Assembly (NCBI RefSeq): GCF_009380155.1
Contig: NZ_WHUV01000002.1
Location: 682,001 to 746,000 of the forward strand
Direction: 5' to 3'
Length of the DNA: 64,000 bases
From: Pseudomonas piscis
GTDB lineage: Bacteria; Pseudomonadota; Gammaproteobacteria; Pseudomonadales; Pseudomonadaceae
The translations under genes and the position numbers were made by a program. Position 1 is the first letter of the stretch, and the number at the start of each line of letters is the position of its first letter. Positions 14,382 through 25,282 of the stretch are shown here, one piece after another. The notes beneath the pieces were generated by a model. That model worked only from the letters and a program-made list of their open reading frames with translations. It was not told where the DNA came from and did not search any database.

Positions 14382-16388
14382 ATGAGTATCCGACTGTATC
14401 GTTCTGTTCTCGTTGTCATCACCTGCTTGTTATGTTCAACCGGCTTTGCTGGCGAACAACCTTATCGATTTGGCTTGGGCAAAGCCGATGTTACCGGCGA
14501 GGCAGCGGAAGTCGGGATGATGGGGTACTCCTCCACCGACCAGAAGACCGCCGGCATTCATACACGGCAATGGTCGAGGGCGTTCATCATTGAAGATGCG
14601 GCCACGGGCAAGCGGCTGGTGTACGTCAACACCGACCTGGGCATGATTTTCCAAGCGGTGCAGCAAGGTGTCTTGCGCAAGTTGGAGAAGAAATACCCGG
14701 GGGTCTATAACGAAAACAATGTGATGCTGGCGGCCACTCACACTCACTCAGGTCCTGGTGGCTTTTCTCATTACACGATCTACGACTTGTCGGTACTGGG
14801 CTTTCAGGAAAAGACCTTTAACGTGATTGTCGATGGCATCGTGCGTTCAATTGATCAGGCCCATCGACAGATGCAACCTGGTCGATTGTTTTATGCCAAG
14901 GGTGATCTCACCAATGCCAGCAAGAACAGGTCGCTGCTCTCTCACCAGCGCAATCCGGATGTCGCCGGCTACATAGACGGTATCGACCCGGAAATGACGG
15001 TGTTGAAGTTCGTCGACCAACAGGGCGAGCTTGCCGGAGTCATCAGCTGGTTCCCTGTGCACGGCACATCCATGACCAATAACAACCATCTGATTTCTTC
15101 TGATAACAAAGGCTATGCGTCTTACCACTGGGAACACGACATCAGTAAAAAACCAGGGTTTATCGCCGCCTTTGCCCAGACCAATGCCGGCAACTTGTCG
15201 CCCAACTTGAACTTGCGTCCAGGCTCCGGGCCGACTGAGGACGAATTCGCCAACACCAAGGAAATCGGCTTGAGGCAGTTCAACAAAGCCTATGAACTGG
15301 TGACCGGGCCGACCGAGGAAGTGACCGGTGGGCTCGACAACCGCTTTCAGTTTGTCGACTTCCACGGCCTGACCGTACGCCCTGACTACACGGATGGCAC
15401 GCCGAAGACGCTGTGTATTGCCGCCTTGGGCAGCAGTCTGGCAGCCGGCAGCACGGAAGATGGCCCTGGTCCGCTGGGCATCAGTGAAAGCAATAATCCG
15501 CTGCTGTCTTTCCTCGGCGGCTTGCTGACCGGTGCGCCGTCCAAGGAGCTGAAGAAGTGCCAGGCTGAAAAACAGATACTGGCCGACACTGGCAACAAGA
15601 AACCCTTCCCCTGGACTCCCAATGTGCTGCCGATCCAGATGTTCCGCATCGGCCAGCTCGCCGTACTGGGCGCTCCGGCCGAGTTTACGGTGATGTCCGG
15701 TGTACGCATTCGCCGGGCGGTACAAGCCATAGTCGCACCCATGGGCATCAACCATGTGATCTTCAATGGTTATGCCAACGCCTACTCCAGTTATGTCACT
15801 ACCCGCGAAGAATACGGTGCCCAAGAGTATGAAGGCGGCTCGACGATCTTCGGCCCCTGGACCCAGGCCGCCTATCAACAGCTGTTCACCGACATGGCCA
15901 GCGCCATGCGTGACCATCAGCCGGTCGCCAGTACCGCCCAGCCACCTGACCTGTCCTGCTGCCTGTTGAACTTCCAGACCGGTGTCGTCACCGATGCCCC
16001 GTACATCGGCACCTCGTTTGGCGATGTGCTGCAGCAACCGGAAAAGATCTACCACCGGGGGCAAACCGTGACGGTGGCCTTCGTCACCGGGCACCCGAAG
16101 AACAACCTGCATACCGAAGACACCTTCCTGAGCGTGTACTACACCTCAGCCGACCCCGCCCGTGAGAAAGCGGCCATACGTGTGGCGACCGACAACGACT
16201 GGGAAACCAAATACCGCTGGGAACGGGTCGGAGTTTCTGCATCGAAGGCGACTATTTCTTGGGATATTCCGCAGGATGCCAAACCCGGCTACTACTACAT
16301 CAGCCATGGCGGTGATCAGAAAAATGTCTGGGGAACGATCAGCGCCTTTACAGGAACTACTCGAAAATTTGAAGTAGTGGCTGATTGA
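14382..16388 (+). CDS. Secreted neutral ceramidase
   Basis: This 668-residue enzyme matches the neutral/alkaline ceramidase family, close to the ~670 residues of the Pseudomonas aeruginosa enzyme. A Sec signal peptide covers about residues 1-23 (cleavage near GFAG-EQ). Zinc-binding blocks ATHTHSGPGG (~118-127) and PVHGTS are visible, and the nucleophile Ser is in NAGNLSPNLN (about Ser273). It hydrolyses ceramide to sphingosine and fatty acid outside the cell. It stands beside a phospholipase C able to make ceramide from sphingomyelin, the same association as in P. aeruginosa. A GGGAG site precedes the ATG. Confidence 0.93.
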   Translation: MSIRLYRSVLVVITCLLCSTGFAGEQPYRFGLGKADVTGEAAEVGMMGYSSTDQKTAGIHTRQWSRAFIIEDAATGKRLVYVNTDLGMIFQAVQQGVLRKLEKKYPGVYNENNVMLAATHTHSGPGGFSHYTIYDLSVLGFQEKTFNVIVDGIVRSIDQAHRQMQPGRLFYAKGDLTNASKNRSLLSHQRNPDVAGYIDGIDPEMTVLKFVDQQGELAGVISWFPVHGTSMTNNNHLISSDNKGYASYHWEHDISKKPGFIAAFAQTNAGNLSPNLNLRPGSGPTEDEFANTKEIGLRQFNKAYELVTGPTEEVTGGLDNRFQFVDFHGLTVRPDYTDGTPKTLCIAALGSSLAAGSTEDGPGPLGISESNNPLLSFLGGLLTGAPSKELKKCQAEKQILADTGNKKPFPWTPNVLPIQMFRIGQLAVLGAPAEFTVMSGVRIRRAVQAIVAPMGINHVIFNGYANAYSSYVTTREEYGAQEYEGGSTIFGPWTQAAYQQLFTDMASAMRDHQPVASTAQPPDLSCCLLNFQTGVVTDAPYIGTSFGDVLQQPEKIYHRGQTVTVAFVTGHPKNNLHTEDTFLSVYYTSADPAREKAAIRVATDNDWETKYRWERVGVSASKATISWDIPQDAKPGYYYISHGGDQKNVWGTISAFTGTTRKFEVVAD

Positions 16389-16749
16389 CCCTCGGTTGGT
16401 GACAAGTTACTTCTGGCAGGGTTCGTTCTTGCTCATCAGGGATACTTCAAGTGCTGGTCGCCTGGCCTGCACTTGATATTCGCGTCGTATTTACTATCAG
16501 TAAACGTCGCTTTCAAGATGGCCCTCTGTAATATCGCCACCCAAGATAACTCCACCTTACTTGCTGGCCTCTCTTGATTCGTTGTTATTCTGACCCGGCA
16601 GTCATTATTGGTTGGTGACGGCCTTGCCCAGGAGCCTGGGTATTGATGAGTTGTTTTGTAATATTTGTACCCTACTCTACCGGCCACTGCGTATAGGGGC
16701 TTTTGGCTCAAGTTCGACAACACACGCGCTCTTTCTTCAGGGACCGACC
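16389..16749. other. Intergenic stretch with an inverted repeat
   Basis: No gene is supported. CAAGTGC at 16448-16454 and GCACTTG at 16469-16475 form a stem 60 bases after the ceramidase stop, possibly its terminator. The remainder should hold the promoter of the short PlcR-like gene. Confidence 0.4.
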
Positions 16750-17193
16750 ATGATTGACATCAAAGTGCTCGTTGCCAACATCACCAGGTTTTCTCAATCT
16801 GCCAGCACGCTATCGGAGGCGGAGCGCAAGCAACGTGCGGAAAACTTGATAGAGCAAATAAAAAGCGCCGTCGCCAAAGGGGCGAACCTGAACCAGGCCT
16901 ACGCCCACGTTCAGGAACTGACGCCGTACATCGAGCCTCAGCCCAACCCCCTGGAGGCCTTGAACTACAAGCTCTGGATCGAGCTCAAGGACCGCCATAC
17001 CCCGCCGCTGCTGCCCTCCTCCCTTCAGCGCGAGCAGATCGGCCTCTACGCGAAAGCCTCTGAACAGGTGATTGATGAGGTGCTCGATAGCGTTGAAGAC
17101 GAAGAGCAACAGCACAGCCTTATCGAAGAAAAGCTCAGCGCCCTGCGCAAGCAGATCTTTGGCATGGAAGAACCTCAGTTCCTGCTGCAATAA
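16750..17193 (+). CDS. Cytoplasmic PlcR-like phospholipase accessory protein
   Basis: From the ATG at 16750 the protein has 147 residues and no signal peptide or membrane segment. It is clearly related to the PlcR encoded after the phospholipase: TRFSQSASTLSEAERKQRAE matches TAFSQTANTLSATERRQTAE, and both share LNY(K/S)(L/I)W(I/M)(E/D) and IEEKL(S/K)ALR. PlcR helps phospholipase C reach or leave the periplasm; P. aeruginosa makes a long membrane form and a short cytoplasmic form from one gene. Here the short form appears as its own gene. A longer frame to 16612 lacks family similarity, so this ATG is preferred. Confidence 0.78.
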   Translation: MIDIKVLVANITRFSQSASTLSEAERKQRAENLIEQIKSAVAKGANLNQAYAHVQELTPYIEPQPNPLEALNYKLWIELKDRHTPPLLPSSLQREQIGLYAKASEQVIDEVLDSVEDEEQQHSLIEEKLSALRKQIFGMEEPQFLLQ

Positions 17194-17606
17194 AGGGGCG
17201 CTAGTGGGACGTCGACTATTTAAAAATCAAATCTGTGTCTTTCAAAGTCCGCTTTTTGTCCTTTAATGCCCTGGTGGTATTTGCGGCGCAGCCCTCAGAT
17301 TAGAAACGATAGGAGCCTCTTGAAAGAAAGCGCTTATTGAGCAAAAAAATAGCCATGCCCCATAAAAGTGCATCTTATCCTTTGCTGGGTCTTATGCCTT
17401 GAATAGCTGCCTGGGTGTCGTCTTTGCTATGAGTGACTGTCGCATTTGAAATATCAGGGCTTAACTTTGCAGCAGGGCATAGCCTGGCACTTGCGACTAG
17501 AGCTTCGAGAAAATAGCGCTCTATTTAATAAAAACATCAAGAAAGAACAATAAGGTCGACCTTTTATGAGGGCGTTTCCCCAACGCACCTTACAGGAAGC
17601 TTATCG
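17194..17606. other. Promoter region of the phospholipase C gene
   Basis: No gene was seen in this AT-rich 410-base gap. AAATAG at 17511-17516 and CTATTT at 17521-17526 form an inverted repeat around CGCT about 80 bases before the start, a possible operator. In P. aeruginosa plcH answers to phosphate and choline metabolites; no convincing double Pho box was found here. Confidence 0.45.
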
Positions 17607-19796
17607 ATGACAGACGCCCCAAAGTTTCATCGTCGTACTTTTTTGAAAGGCAGTGCACAGGCTGCAGCGCTGGCCGGAATGTCCGGACTTTTTCCCGAAA
17701 CCATACGACGCGCACTGGCCATTGAGCCGGATGTACGCAGCGGCACCCTGCAGGATGTCGACCACGTGGTCATCCTGATGCAGGAAAACCGTTCGTTTGA
17801 TCATTACTTCGGCCACCTCAACGGCGTTCGTGGATTCAACGACCCCCGGGTCCTCAAGCGCGCCGATGGCAAGTCGGTGATGCATCAAACCTACAAAACC
17901 ACCGAATACCTGCCCTATCACTTCGATACAAAGAACGTGCACGCCCAATGGTTAGGCTCGCAGAACCACGAGTGGTCGGCGTTTCACGGGACCTGGAACG
18001 AAGGCCGCAACGACCAATGGACGGCGATCCAGGACTACACCGCCATGGGCCATTTCAAGCGGGATGACATCCCGTACTACTATGCCCTGGCAGACGCCTT
18101 CACCCTGGGCGAGGCCTATCACCAATCGATCATGGGCCCCACCAACCCCAATCGCCTGTATCACATGACCGGGCGCACCGCGCCTACCGGCGATGGCAAA
18201 AATGTCCAATACACCAACAGCATGGGCGACGGCACCATTGGTGTAAGTGGTTCTGTGGACTGGACCACCTACCCCGAACGCCTGAGCGAAGCCAATATCA
18301 ATTGGCGTATTTACCAGGAAGGCGGCTACCAGTCGTCTTCACTCTGGTGGCTCTACCTCGATCTCAAATGGAAGTGGCTCATACAGGAGGACAACAATTA
18401 CGACTGCAATGCCCTGGCCTGGTTTAAACGCTTCAAGGAATCAAAACCCGACTCCGATTTGTGGCAACGAGCCATGGTCGCTCGCGGAGTGACCAAGTTG
18501 CGCGAAGACGTGCAAAACAACACCTTGCCACAAGTATCTTGGATCGTGCCGCCGTACTGTTATTCGGAACACCCTTGGTGGGGTCCCTCCTTCGGTGAAT
18601 ACTACGTGTCGAAGATTCTCGAAGCCCTGACCAGTAACCCCAAGGTCTGGGCCAGGACCGTATTCATCATCAACTACGATGAAGGCGACGGTTATTTCGA
18701 CCACGTGTCCGCTGCCGTACCACCATGGAAACCGGGCACCGGCCTTTCGGCCGTCGACACCCAAGGCGAAATCGAAAGCGCCACCCAGTTGCCCATTGGC
18801 TTGGGCCCGCGCGTGCCGGTACTGGCGATATCGCCGTGGTCCCGGGGCGGAAAGGTCAGTGCCGAAGTCTTCGATCACACCTCTGTGCTCAGATTCCTCG
18901 AAAAACGCTTCGGCGCCACCGCAGACAATATTTCCCCCTGGCGCCGGGCGGTTTGCGGTGACTTGACCTCGCTTTTCGACTTCACCGGGAAAACCGATAG
19001 CAGCGTGCCCGCCAACCTGACCAACCTGACTGAAACCAAAGCCCGTCAGGATGACGCCTACTACAAGCAGTACTATCGCTCCTACCCTTATTACACCAAC
19101 CCTACGACCTTGCCGGGCCAGGAAACCGGCCAGCGCGACGCCCTGGCAGTGCCCTACCAGCTACATGCCGAGGTCAGCGTCGCCGCCAGCGATGGCAGCC
19201 TGCTGCTCAACTTGAGAAACGAGGGCATGGTCCTGCCGGAAAACCCGTACGCACGTTCGGCTGCGGTCTTCCAGGTGCACTCCAACGAACGGGGCGCCCC
19301 GGCGTTCTATACGGTGACCAGCTACGATATCCATGCGGCAACGAACCTTAGAAGCCGCGGCCAGACGCTCATTGAAAACCTCAAGGACCGTATCGACGCG
19401 AACGGTCGCTACGGCTTTGAAGTGCGTGCACCGAATGGCTTCTATCGGGAATTTACCGGCAATAACCAGTTGGCCAAGACCCTCGCCCGGCCTGAGGTTT
19501 CAGTCAGCTACCAGGGGGCGCAGATTGTCCTGACGATCAAAAATACCGGGGTACTGGCCTGTACGGTGACGGTGAAATCCAACCCCGCGTACAAGGGCGA
19601 TACGGTGCACACCCTTGAGCTCAAGCCGGGTGAAAGCCTGAGCGATTCTTGGTTGCTGCGCAGCAGTTCCGGCTGGTATGACCTGACCCTCACAGCCACC
19701 AACACCGAAAGCAACTTCTCTCGACGGCTCGCTGGGCATGTTGAAACCGGTTTGCCAAGCCGCACCGATCCACTCTTGGACATCATGCCGTCCTGA
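17607..19796 (+). CDS. plcH: Phosphocholine-specific phospholipase C, Tat-exported
   Basis: This 729-residue protein is nearly the length of P. aeruginosa PlcH (730). A Tat signal is present (HRRTFLKG, then Ala-rich core to ~37). The phosphoesterase domain opens with HVVILMQENRSFDHYFGH and contains NYDEGDGYFDHV and the GPRVPVLAISPWSRGG strand; two C-terminal repeats of the phospholipase C type follow from ~500. It removes phosphocholine from phosphatidylcholine and sphingomyelin. PlcH versus PlcN cannot be decided firmly by eye; length and the linked plcR favour PlcH. Its stop overlaps the frame of plcR (TGATG), forming the plcHR operon. After Tat export it needs a type II system to leave the cell. 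Confidence 0.9.
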   Translation: MTDAPKFHRRTFLKGSAQAAALAGMSGLFPETIRRALAIEPDVRSGTLQDVDHVVILMQENRSFDHYFGHLNGVRGFNDPRVLKRADGKSVMHQTYKTTEYLPYHFDTKNVHAQWLGSQNHEWSAFHGTWNEGRNDQWTAIQDYTAMGHFKRDDIPYYYALADAFTLGEAYHQSIMGPTNPNRLYHMTGRTAPTGDGKNVQYTNSMGDGTIGVSGSVDWTTYPERLSEANINWRIYQEGGYQSSSLWWLYLDLKWKWLIQEDNNYDCNALAWFKRFKESKPDSDLWQRAMVARGVTKLREDVQNNTLPQVSWIVPPYCYSEHPWWGPSFGEYYVSKILEALTSNPKVWARTVFIINYDEGDGYFDHVSAAVPPWKPGTGLSAVDTQGEIESATQLPIGLGPRVPVLAISPWSRGGKVSAEVFDHTSVLRFLEKRFGATADNISPWRRAVCGDLTSLFDFTGKTDSSVPANLTNLTETKARQDDAYYKQYYRSYPYYTNPTTLPGQETGQRDALAVPYQLHAEVSVAASDGSLLLNLRNEGMVLPENPYARSAAVFQVHSNERGAPAFYTVTSYDIHAATNLRSRGQTLIENLKDRIDANGRYGFEVRAPNGFYREFTGNNQLAKTLARPEVSVSYQGAQIVLTIKNTGVLACTVTVKSNPAYKGDTVHTLELKPGESLSDSWLLRSSSGWYDLTLTATNTESNFSRRLAGHVETGLPSRTDPLLDIMPS

Positions 19797-19813
19797 TGAA
19801 AGGAACCTTCAAG

Positions 19814-20410
19814 ATGAAAGCCATTCTTTTAGCGGTGTGTGCGGCGCTGATTGCCTACCTGGTGCTGTTTCGCCAGCCGGTGGACACCGTCGTGGAACAA
19901 GCGCCCGGGGTCGCCTCGCGCCCAGTGAGCAATACCCAGTCGGCCGTGCCTGCGCCAGCCGCTGACAGCCAAGCGCCAGCGTCGCTGGAACAGCGAATCA
20001 CCGCGTTTTCGCAAACCGCCAACACCTTGTCGGCCACTGAGCGCCGGCAGACCGCCGAGCGCTTGATCAACGAGCTGAAAACCTCGGTCAGCAACGGCGA
20101 GGACTTGAAGACCGCCTATGCCCAGGTCGAACGACTGACGCCAAACATCGAGTCCGACCCCAAGTCACTGGAGCGCCTGAACTACAGCATCTGGATGGAC
20201 ATGAAAGACCGCTCCACACCACCGGCCCTCCCCTCGCCTGCCCAGCGCCAGCAACTGGAGACCTACCAGCAGGCCGCGAACCAGGCGATTGACGAAGTAC
20301 TCAAGACCGTCGATGGCGACGAGGCACGGCGCGCCGCCATCGAGGAAAAACTCAAGGCGCTGCGCCTGGAGATCTTCGGCAGCAGTGCCCCACAGCCGCT
20401 GAGCCATTAA
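19814..20410 (+). CDS. plcR: Phospholipase accessory protein PlcR, membrane-anchored form
   Basis: About 198 residues from the second ATG, which has an AAGGA site; the first ATG at 19796 overlaps the plcH stop and adds six residues. A single N-terminal hydrophobic segment (ILLAVCAALIAYLVLF) anchors the protein or acts as a signal, followed by a Pro/Ala-rich linker to ~65. The rest is the helical PlcR domain seen also in the 147-residue gene upstream of plcH. PlcR assists secretion of the phospholipase. Co-translation with plcH is expected. Confidence 0.88.
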   Translation: MKAILLAVCAALIAYLVLFRQPVDTVVEQAPGVASRPVSNTQSAVPAPAADSQAPASLEQRITAFSQTANTLSATERRQTAERLINELKTSVSNGEDLKTAYAQVERLTPNIESDPKSLERLNYSIWMDMKDRSTPPALPSPAQRQQLETYQQAANQAIDEVLKTVDGDEARRAAIEEKLKALRLEIFGSSAPQPLSH

Positions 20411-20413
20411 GGC

Positions 20414-20457
20414 ACCTTGTCACCCCATGACGCACGGCAGTCATGGGGTGACAAGGT
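20414..20457. terminator. Perfect 18-base hairpin between plcR and gspE
   Basis: The arms at 20414-20431 and 20440-20457 are exact inverse complements around an 8-base loop, starting 4 bases after the plcR stop. There is no U-run, so an intrinsic terminator is not certain; it may instead stabilise the plcHR mRNA 3' end. Confidence 0.6.
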
Positions 20458-20480
20458 CTGCTCACCCACGGAATCCGCTG

Positions 20481-22181
<1,701 letters not shown>

Positions 22182-22183
22182 CC

Positions 22184-23395
22184 ATGGAACAGTATCAATA
22201 CAAGGCATTGGACGCCGACCACAACACCGTGAACGGCCATCTTGAAGCCAGCGACCCGCAGGCCGCCGCGAGCCAGTTGCAAGAGCGTGGCCTGCTGGTC
22301 CTGCGGGTACAACGCGCCAGCGGCGCCTCGGGTTTGCCTCGCCCCTCCTGGTTGCGCCCGTCCCATTTGAGTCGCGAGGAACTCGGCCGTTTTACCCAGC
22401 AACTCGCGACGTTGCTCGGGGCTGACCAGCCGCTGGAACGGGCGCTGGGTATCCTGATCCGACAACCCGGCAAACCAGCGGCTCGGCAATTGATCGAACG
22501 CATTCGCGACCGGGTCAAGGCCGGACAGACGCTGTCAGCGGCCATGGCCGTCGAACGGCAATCCTTTACCCCGCTGTACTTGAGCCTGGTTCACGCCGGT
22601 GAAGCCGCCGGGGTGCTGGATCAAAGCCTCGGGCAACTGGCGAGCTACCTGGAACGGATGCAGGCCATCCGCACCGAAGTCATCAACGCCTTGATTTACC
22701 CGGCCTTCCTGGTGGTGGGTGTGCTCGGCTCGCTGGTGTTGCTGCTGGCCTATGTGGTCCCGCAGTTCGTGCCGATTTTCGACGGCCTGGGGGTGCCTGT
22801 CCCGCTGCTGACCCAACTGATCCTCGATCTCGGGCAGTTTCTTTCCAGCTATGGCCTGCATGCATTGGCGCTGCTTCTCGGGCTGGCTTGGGCAGCGCTG
22901 AGCTACATGGGCCGGCCCGGAAATCGCTTGAAATGGCATCGATACCTGCTGCGATCACGCCTGGCCGGCGGCTTGTTGAAACGCCTGGAAAGCGCACGGT
23001 TCGCCCGTACCCTGGGCACCTTGGTGACCCAGGGCGTACCCCTGATCAATGCCCTCGACATCAGCCGGCAAGTCGCCAATAACCTGGCGATGAACGCCGC
23101 TGTGGCAAACGCCACGGTCAAGGTCAAGGACGGTCAGCGGTTGTCGACGGCATTGGAGGCGGAACAACTGTTGCCAGACCTCGCGATCCAGATGATCGAG
23201 GTGGGTGAAGAGTCCGGGAAACTCGATGGCATGTTGTTGAAAGTGGCGAGCATTTTCGATGTAGAAGCCAAGCGCAGCATCGACCGCCTGTTGGCCGCGC
23301 TGGTCCCGAGCCTGACTGTGGTCATGGCGGCGTTGGTGGCGGTGATCATGCTGGCCATCATGCTGCCGCTGATGAGCCTGACCAGTAACCTTTGA
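22184..23395 (+). CDS. gspF: Type II secretion inner-membrane platform protein GspF
   Basis: This 403-residue polytopic protein shows the two repeated GspF cytoplasmic domains (VHAGEAAGVLDQSLG in the first, VGEESGKLDGMLLKV in the second) and three membrane segments, including LGSLVLLLAYVVPQFVPIF and the terminal LVAVIMLAIMLPLM. It starts two bases after the gspE stop. It forms the core of the assembly platform. Confidence 0.93.
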   Translation: MEQYQYKALDADHNTVNGHLEASDPQAAASQLQERGLLVLRVQRASGASGLPRPSWLRPSHLSREELGRFTQQLATLLGADQPLERALGILIRQPGKPAARQLIERIRDRVKAGQTLSAAMAVERQSFTPLYLSLVHAGEAAGVLDQSLGQLASYLERMQAIRTEVINALIYPAFLVVGVLGSLVLLLAYVVPQFVPIFDGLGVPVPLLTQLILDLGQFLSSYGLHALALLLGLAWAALSYMGRPGNRLKWHRYLLRSRLAGGLLKRLESARFARTLGTLVTQGVPLINALDISRQVANNLAMNAAVANATVKVKDGQRLSTALEAEQLLPDLAIQMIEVGEESGKLDGMLLKVASIFDVEAKRSIDRLLAALVPSLTVVMAALVAVIMLAIMLPLMSLTSNL

Positions 23396-23407
23396 CCGGA
23401 GACGTTA

Positions 23408-23830
23408 ATGAAAACAGCTCGTTCACTGCCCAAGCGCCAACGCGGCTTCACTTTGCTGGAGATGCTGGCGGTCATTGTCTTGCTCGGCGTTGTCGCGACC
23501 ATCGTCGTTCGCCAGGTGGGCGGCAATGTCGACAAGGGCAAGTACGGTGCCGGCAAGGCGCAATTGGCCAGCCTGTCGATGAAAATCGAAAGCTATGCGC
23601 TGGACGTCGGGTCACCGCCGCGCACCCTCGATGCGCTGCTTGCCCGCCCCGCCAATGCCGCCAGTTGGAGTGGTCCGTATGCTAAGGCCAGTGATCTCAA
23701 GGACCCGTTCGGCCATGCATTCGGCTATCGCGCACCCGGCCAGCACGGTTCGTTCGACCTGATTTTCTACGGTCAGGACGGCCAGCCCGGCGGTGACGGC
23801 TACAGCAAGGACCTGGGCAGTTGGGAATAG
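23408..23830 (+). CDS. gspG: Major pseudopilin GspG
   Basis: This 140-residue protein has a class III signal (KRQRG/FTLLEMLAVIVLLG), with cleavage expected before Phe and Glu at position +5. The C-terminal part has the GspG pattern: SPPRTLDALL, SGPYAK, DPFGHAFGYRAPG and the calcium-site-like DGQPGGDGYSKDLGSW. It builds the main pseudopilus. A CCGGAGAC site precedes the ATG. Confidence 0.94.
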   Translation: MKTARSLPKRQRGFTLLEMLAVIVLLGVVATIVVRQVGGNVDKGKYGAGKAQLASLSMKIESYALDVGSPPRTLDALLARPANAASWSGPYAKASDLKDPFGHAFGYRAPGQHGSFDLIFYGQDGQPGGDGYSKDLGSWE

Positions 23831-23832
23831 CC

Positions 23833-24297
23833 ATGCCTGCCATGCGGCCGGTTCAACAGGGCTTCACCCTCCTGGAAATGCTGGTGGTGCTGCTCATGGT
23901 TGCCGTGGGTTTCGGCCTGTTGGCCTCGGGTATCTCCCAAGGGCTCAAGAGCGCCCAGGAGCGTCAGGTCAAGCGTGACCTGAGCCTGGCGTTGCGCCAG
24001 GTCCGAAGCCAAGCCATCAGCGCAGGACAACCAGCCTCCCTGCGCCTGGATGTGCTGCGCAACAGCTATCAGCTGCCCGGCAAGACACCGCGCCAATTGC
24101 CGGATGGCATGACCCTGCGCCTGACGACGGCGGCCACTGCCGATAGCGATGAAGGGTCAGTCGGGCTGATCACCTTCTACCCCAACGGCGGCTCCACTGG
24201 CGGGCACCTGTACCTGGCGCGCGGCAGCCAAGCGACGCGTATCGATATCGACTGGCTCACCGGACGGGTCGACTGGCGGGATGGGCAACAGCCATGA
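23833..24297 (+). CDS. gspH: Minor pseudopilin GspH
   Basis: 154 residues from the ATG at 23833. The prepilin signal is QQG/FTLLEMLVVLLMVAVGFGLL. The rest fits GspH: VKRDLSLALRQVRSQAISAG and a C-terminal GLITFYPNGGSTGG strand. It starts two bases after gspG ends and overlaps gspI by four bases. It is a tip component of the pseudopilus. Confidence 0.88.
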   Translation: MPAMRPVQQGFTLLEMLVVLLMVAVGFGLLASGISQGLKSAQERQVKRDLSLALRQVRSQAISAGQPASLRLDVLRNSYQLPGKTPRQLPDGMTLRLTTAATADSDEGSVGLITFYPNGGSTGGHLYLARGSQATRIDIDWLTGRVDWRDGQQP

Positions 24298-24674
24298 CGC
24301 CTTTGCCTCCCCGCCAGCAGCGTGGCTTTACCCTGGTCGAATTACTCGCGGCGATCGTCGTCCTGGGCATTGGGTTTGCAGTCGTACTCAACACCCTGGG
24401 TTACGCCACCCAGGCACTGGCGCGGGATGGGCAGACAACCCGAATGGCCCTGATGGCCACTTCGCTGATGGCCGAGTATGGAGAAGGCCTGGGCAGTGGC
24501 GCCCACCTGGAAGGTACCCGCGACGGTATCCAATGGCGCCTGAGCGCCACCCCGCTTCGGGATGAGGGGGCCATTGTGCTCTCCCAGCTAGAACTCATGC
24601 TGGTCAAGGGCAGCCGGCATGAACGCTTCGTCACGCTCAAGGCCATCAAGCATCCAGCGGGGACCCTGCCATGA
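24294..24674 (+). CDS. gspI: Minor pseudopilin GspI
   Basis: 126 residues with prepilin signal QQRG/FTLVELLAAIVVLGIGFAVV. The Ala/Met-rich helix around MALMATSLMAEYGEG is typical of GspI. It overlaps gspH and gspJ by four bases (ATGA), so translation is coupled. GspI nucleates the tip complex with J and K. Confidence 0.87.
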   Translation: MTPLPPRQQRGFTLVELLAAIVVLGIGFAVVLNTLGYATQALARDGQTTRMALMATSLMAEYGEGLGSGAHLEGTRDGIQWRLSATPLRDEGAIVLSQLELMLVKGSRHERFVTLKAIKHPAGTLP

Positions 24675-25282
24675 GGCAAGGCCAGCGCGGGTTTACGCTG
24701 CTGGAAGTGCTGCTCGCCCTGAGCTTCCTCGGCTTGCTGATGGTGCTGATCGGTTCCGCCTTGGGCTCCGGTAACCACTTGCTGCTGCTCAGCGAAAGAC
24801 ACACCGATCGCCTGACCCAAGTGAGGACCGCGCAGAACTTTCTGCGCAGCGCACTCCAACAGGCGCTGGCCGAGGATTTTGGCCACGCGGCGGATCAGGA
24901 ACGGGTGTTCGAAGGAGAACGACAACGCATGCGTTTCGCTTCTCCAATGCCCGGGCAACTCGCCGCTGGTGTCCAGGTGCATACCCTTGAAGCGGTGGCC
25001 GGCCCGGCTGGCGTCAATCGCCTGCAAATCAGTTTCAGCCACGACCGCCCGGATGGGCTACACCCCTGGGGCAATCCCCAGATACTGGTGCAGGAGGTTC
25101 AGGACTTGCGCTTGAGCTACAGAGGCCTGGACCCCAACCGCCAGCCGACCGACTGGCTGGAGCGTTGGCCCTGGCCGGACCGGCTGCCCCAGGCCGTGCG
25201 TATCGACGTCGATACTCGCGAAGCCGACCTGTGGCCCACGCAAATCGTGGCCTTGCGCCTGGATTCCGAGGTGACCCCATGA
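24671..25282 (+). CDS. gspJ: Minor pseudopilin GspJ
   Basis: 203 residues with prepilin signal GQRG/FTLLEVLLALSFLGLLMVLI. The large globular part contains the family-type VQEVQDLRLSYRG strand and a Trp/Pro-rich end (ERWPWPDRLPQAVRID). Four-base overlap with gspK. It is part of the I-J-K tip. Confidence 0.87.
   Translation: MRQGQRGFTLLEVLLALSFLGLLMVLIGSALGSGNHLLLLSERHTDRLTQVRTAQNFLRSALQQALAEDFGHAADQERVFEGERQRMRFASPMPGQLAAGVQVHTLEAVAGPAGVNRLQISFSHDRPDGLHPWGNPQILVQEVQDLRLSYRGLDPNRQPTDWLERWPWPDRLPQAVRIDVDTREADLWPTQIVALRLDSEVTP

Noticed and set aside
14847..16112. Long minus-strand reading frame (421 codons) over the ceramidase gene
   Set aside because: It is a shadow of the ceramidase gene caused by codon bias; its translation has no family features.
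17430..17460. Pho-box-like sequence upstream of plcH
   Set aside because: Only one weak half (GACTGTCGCAT) was seen; no second repeat at 11 bases.
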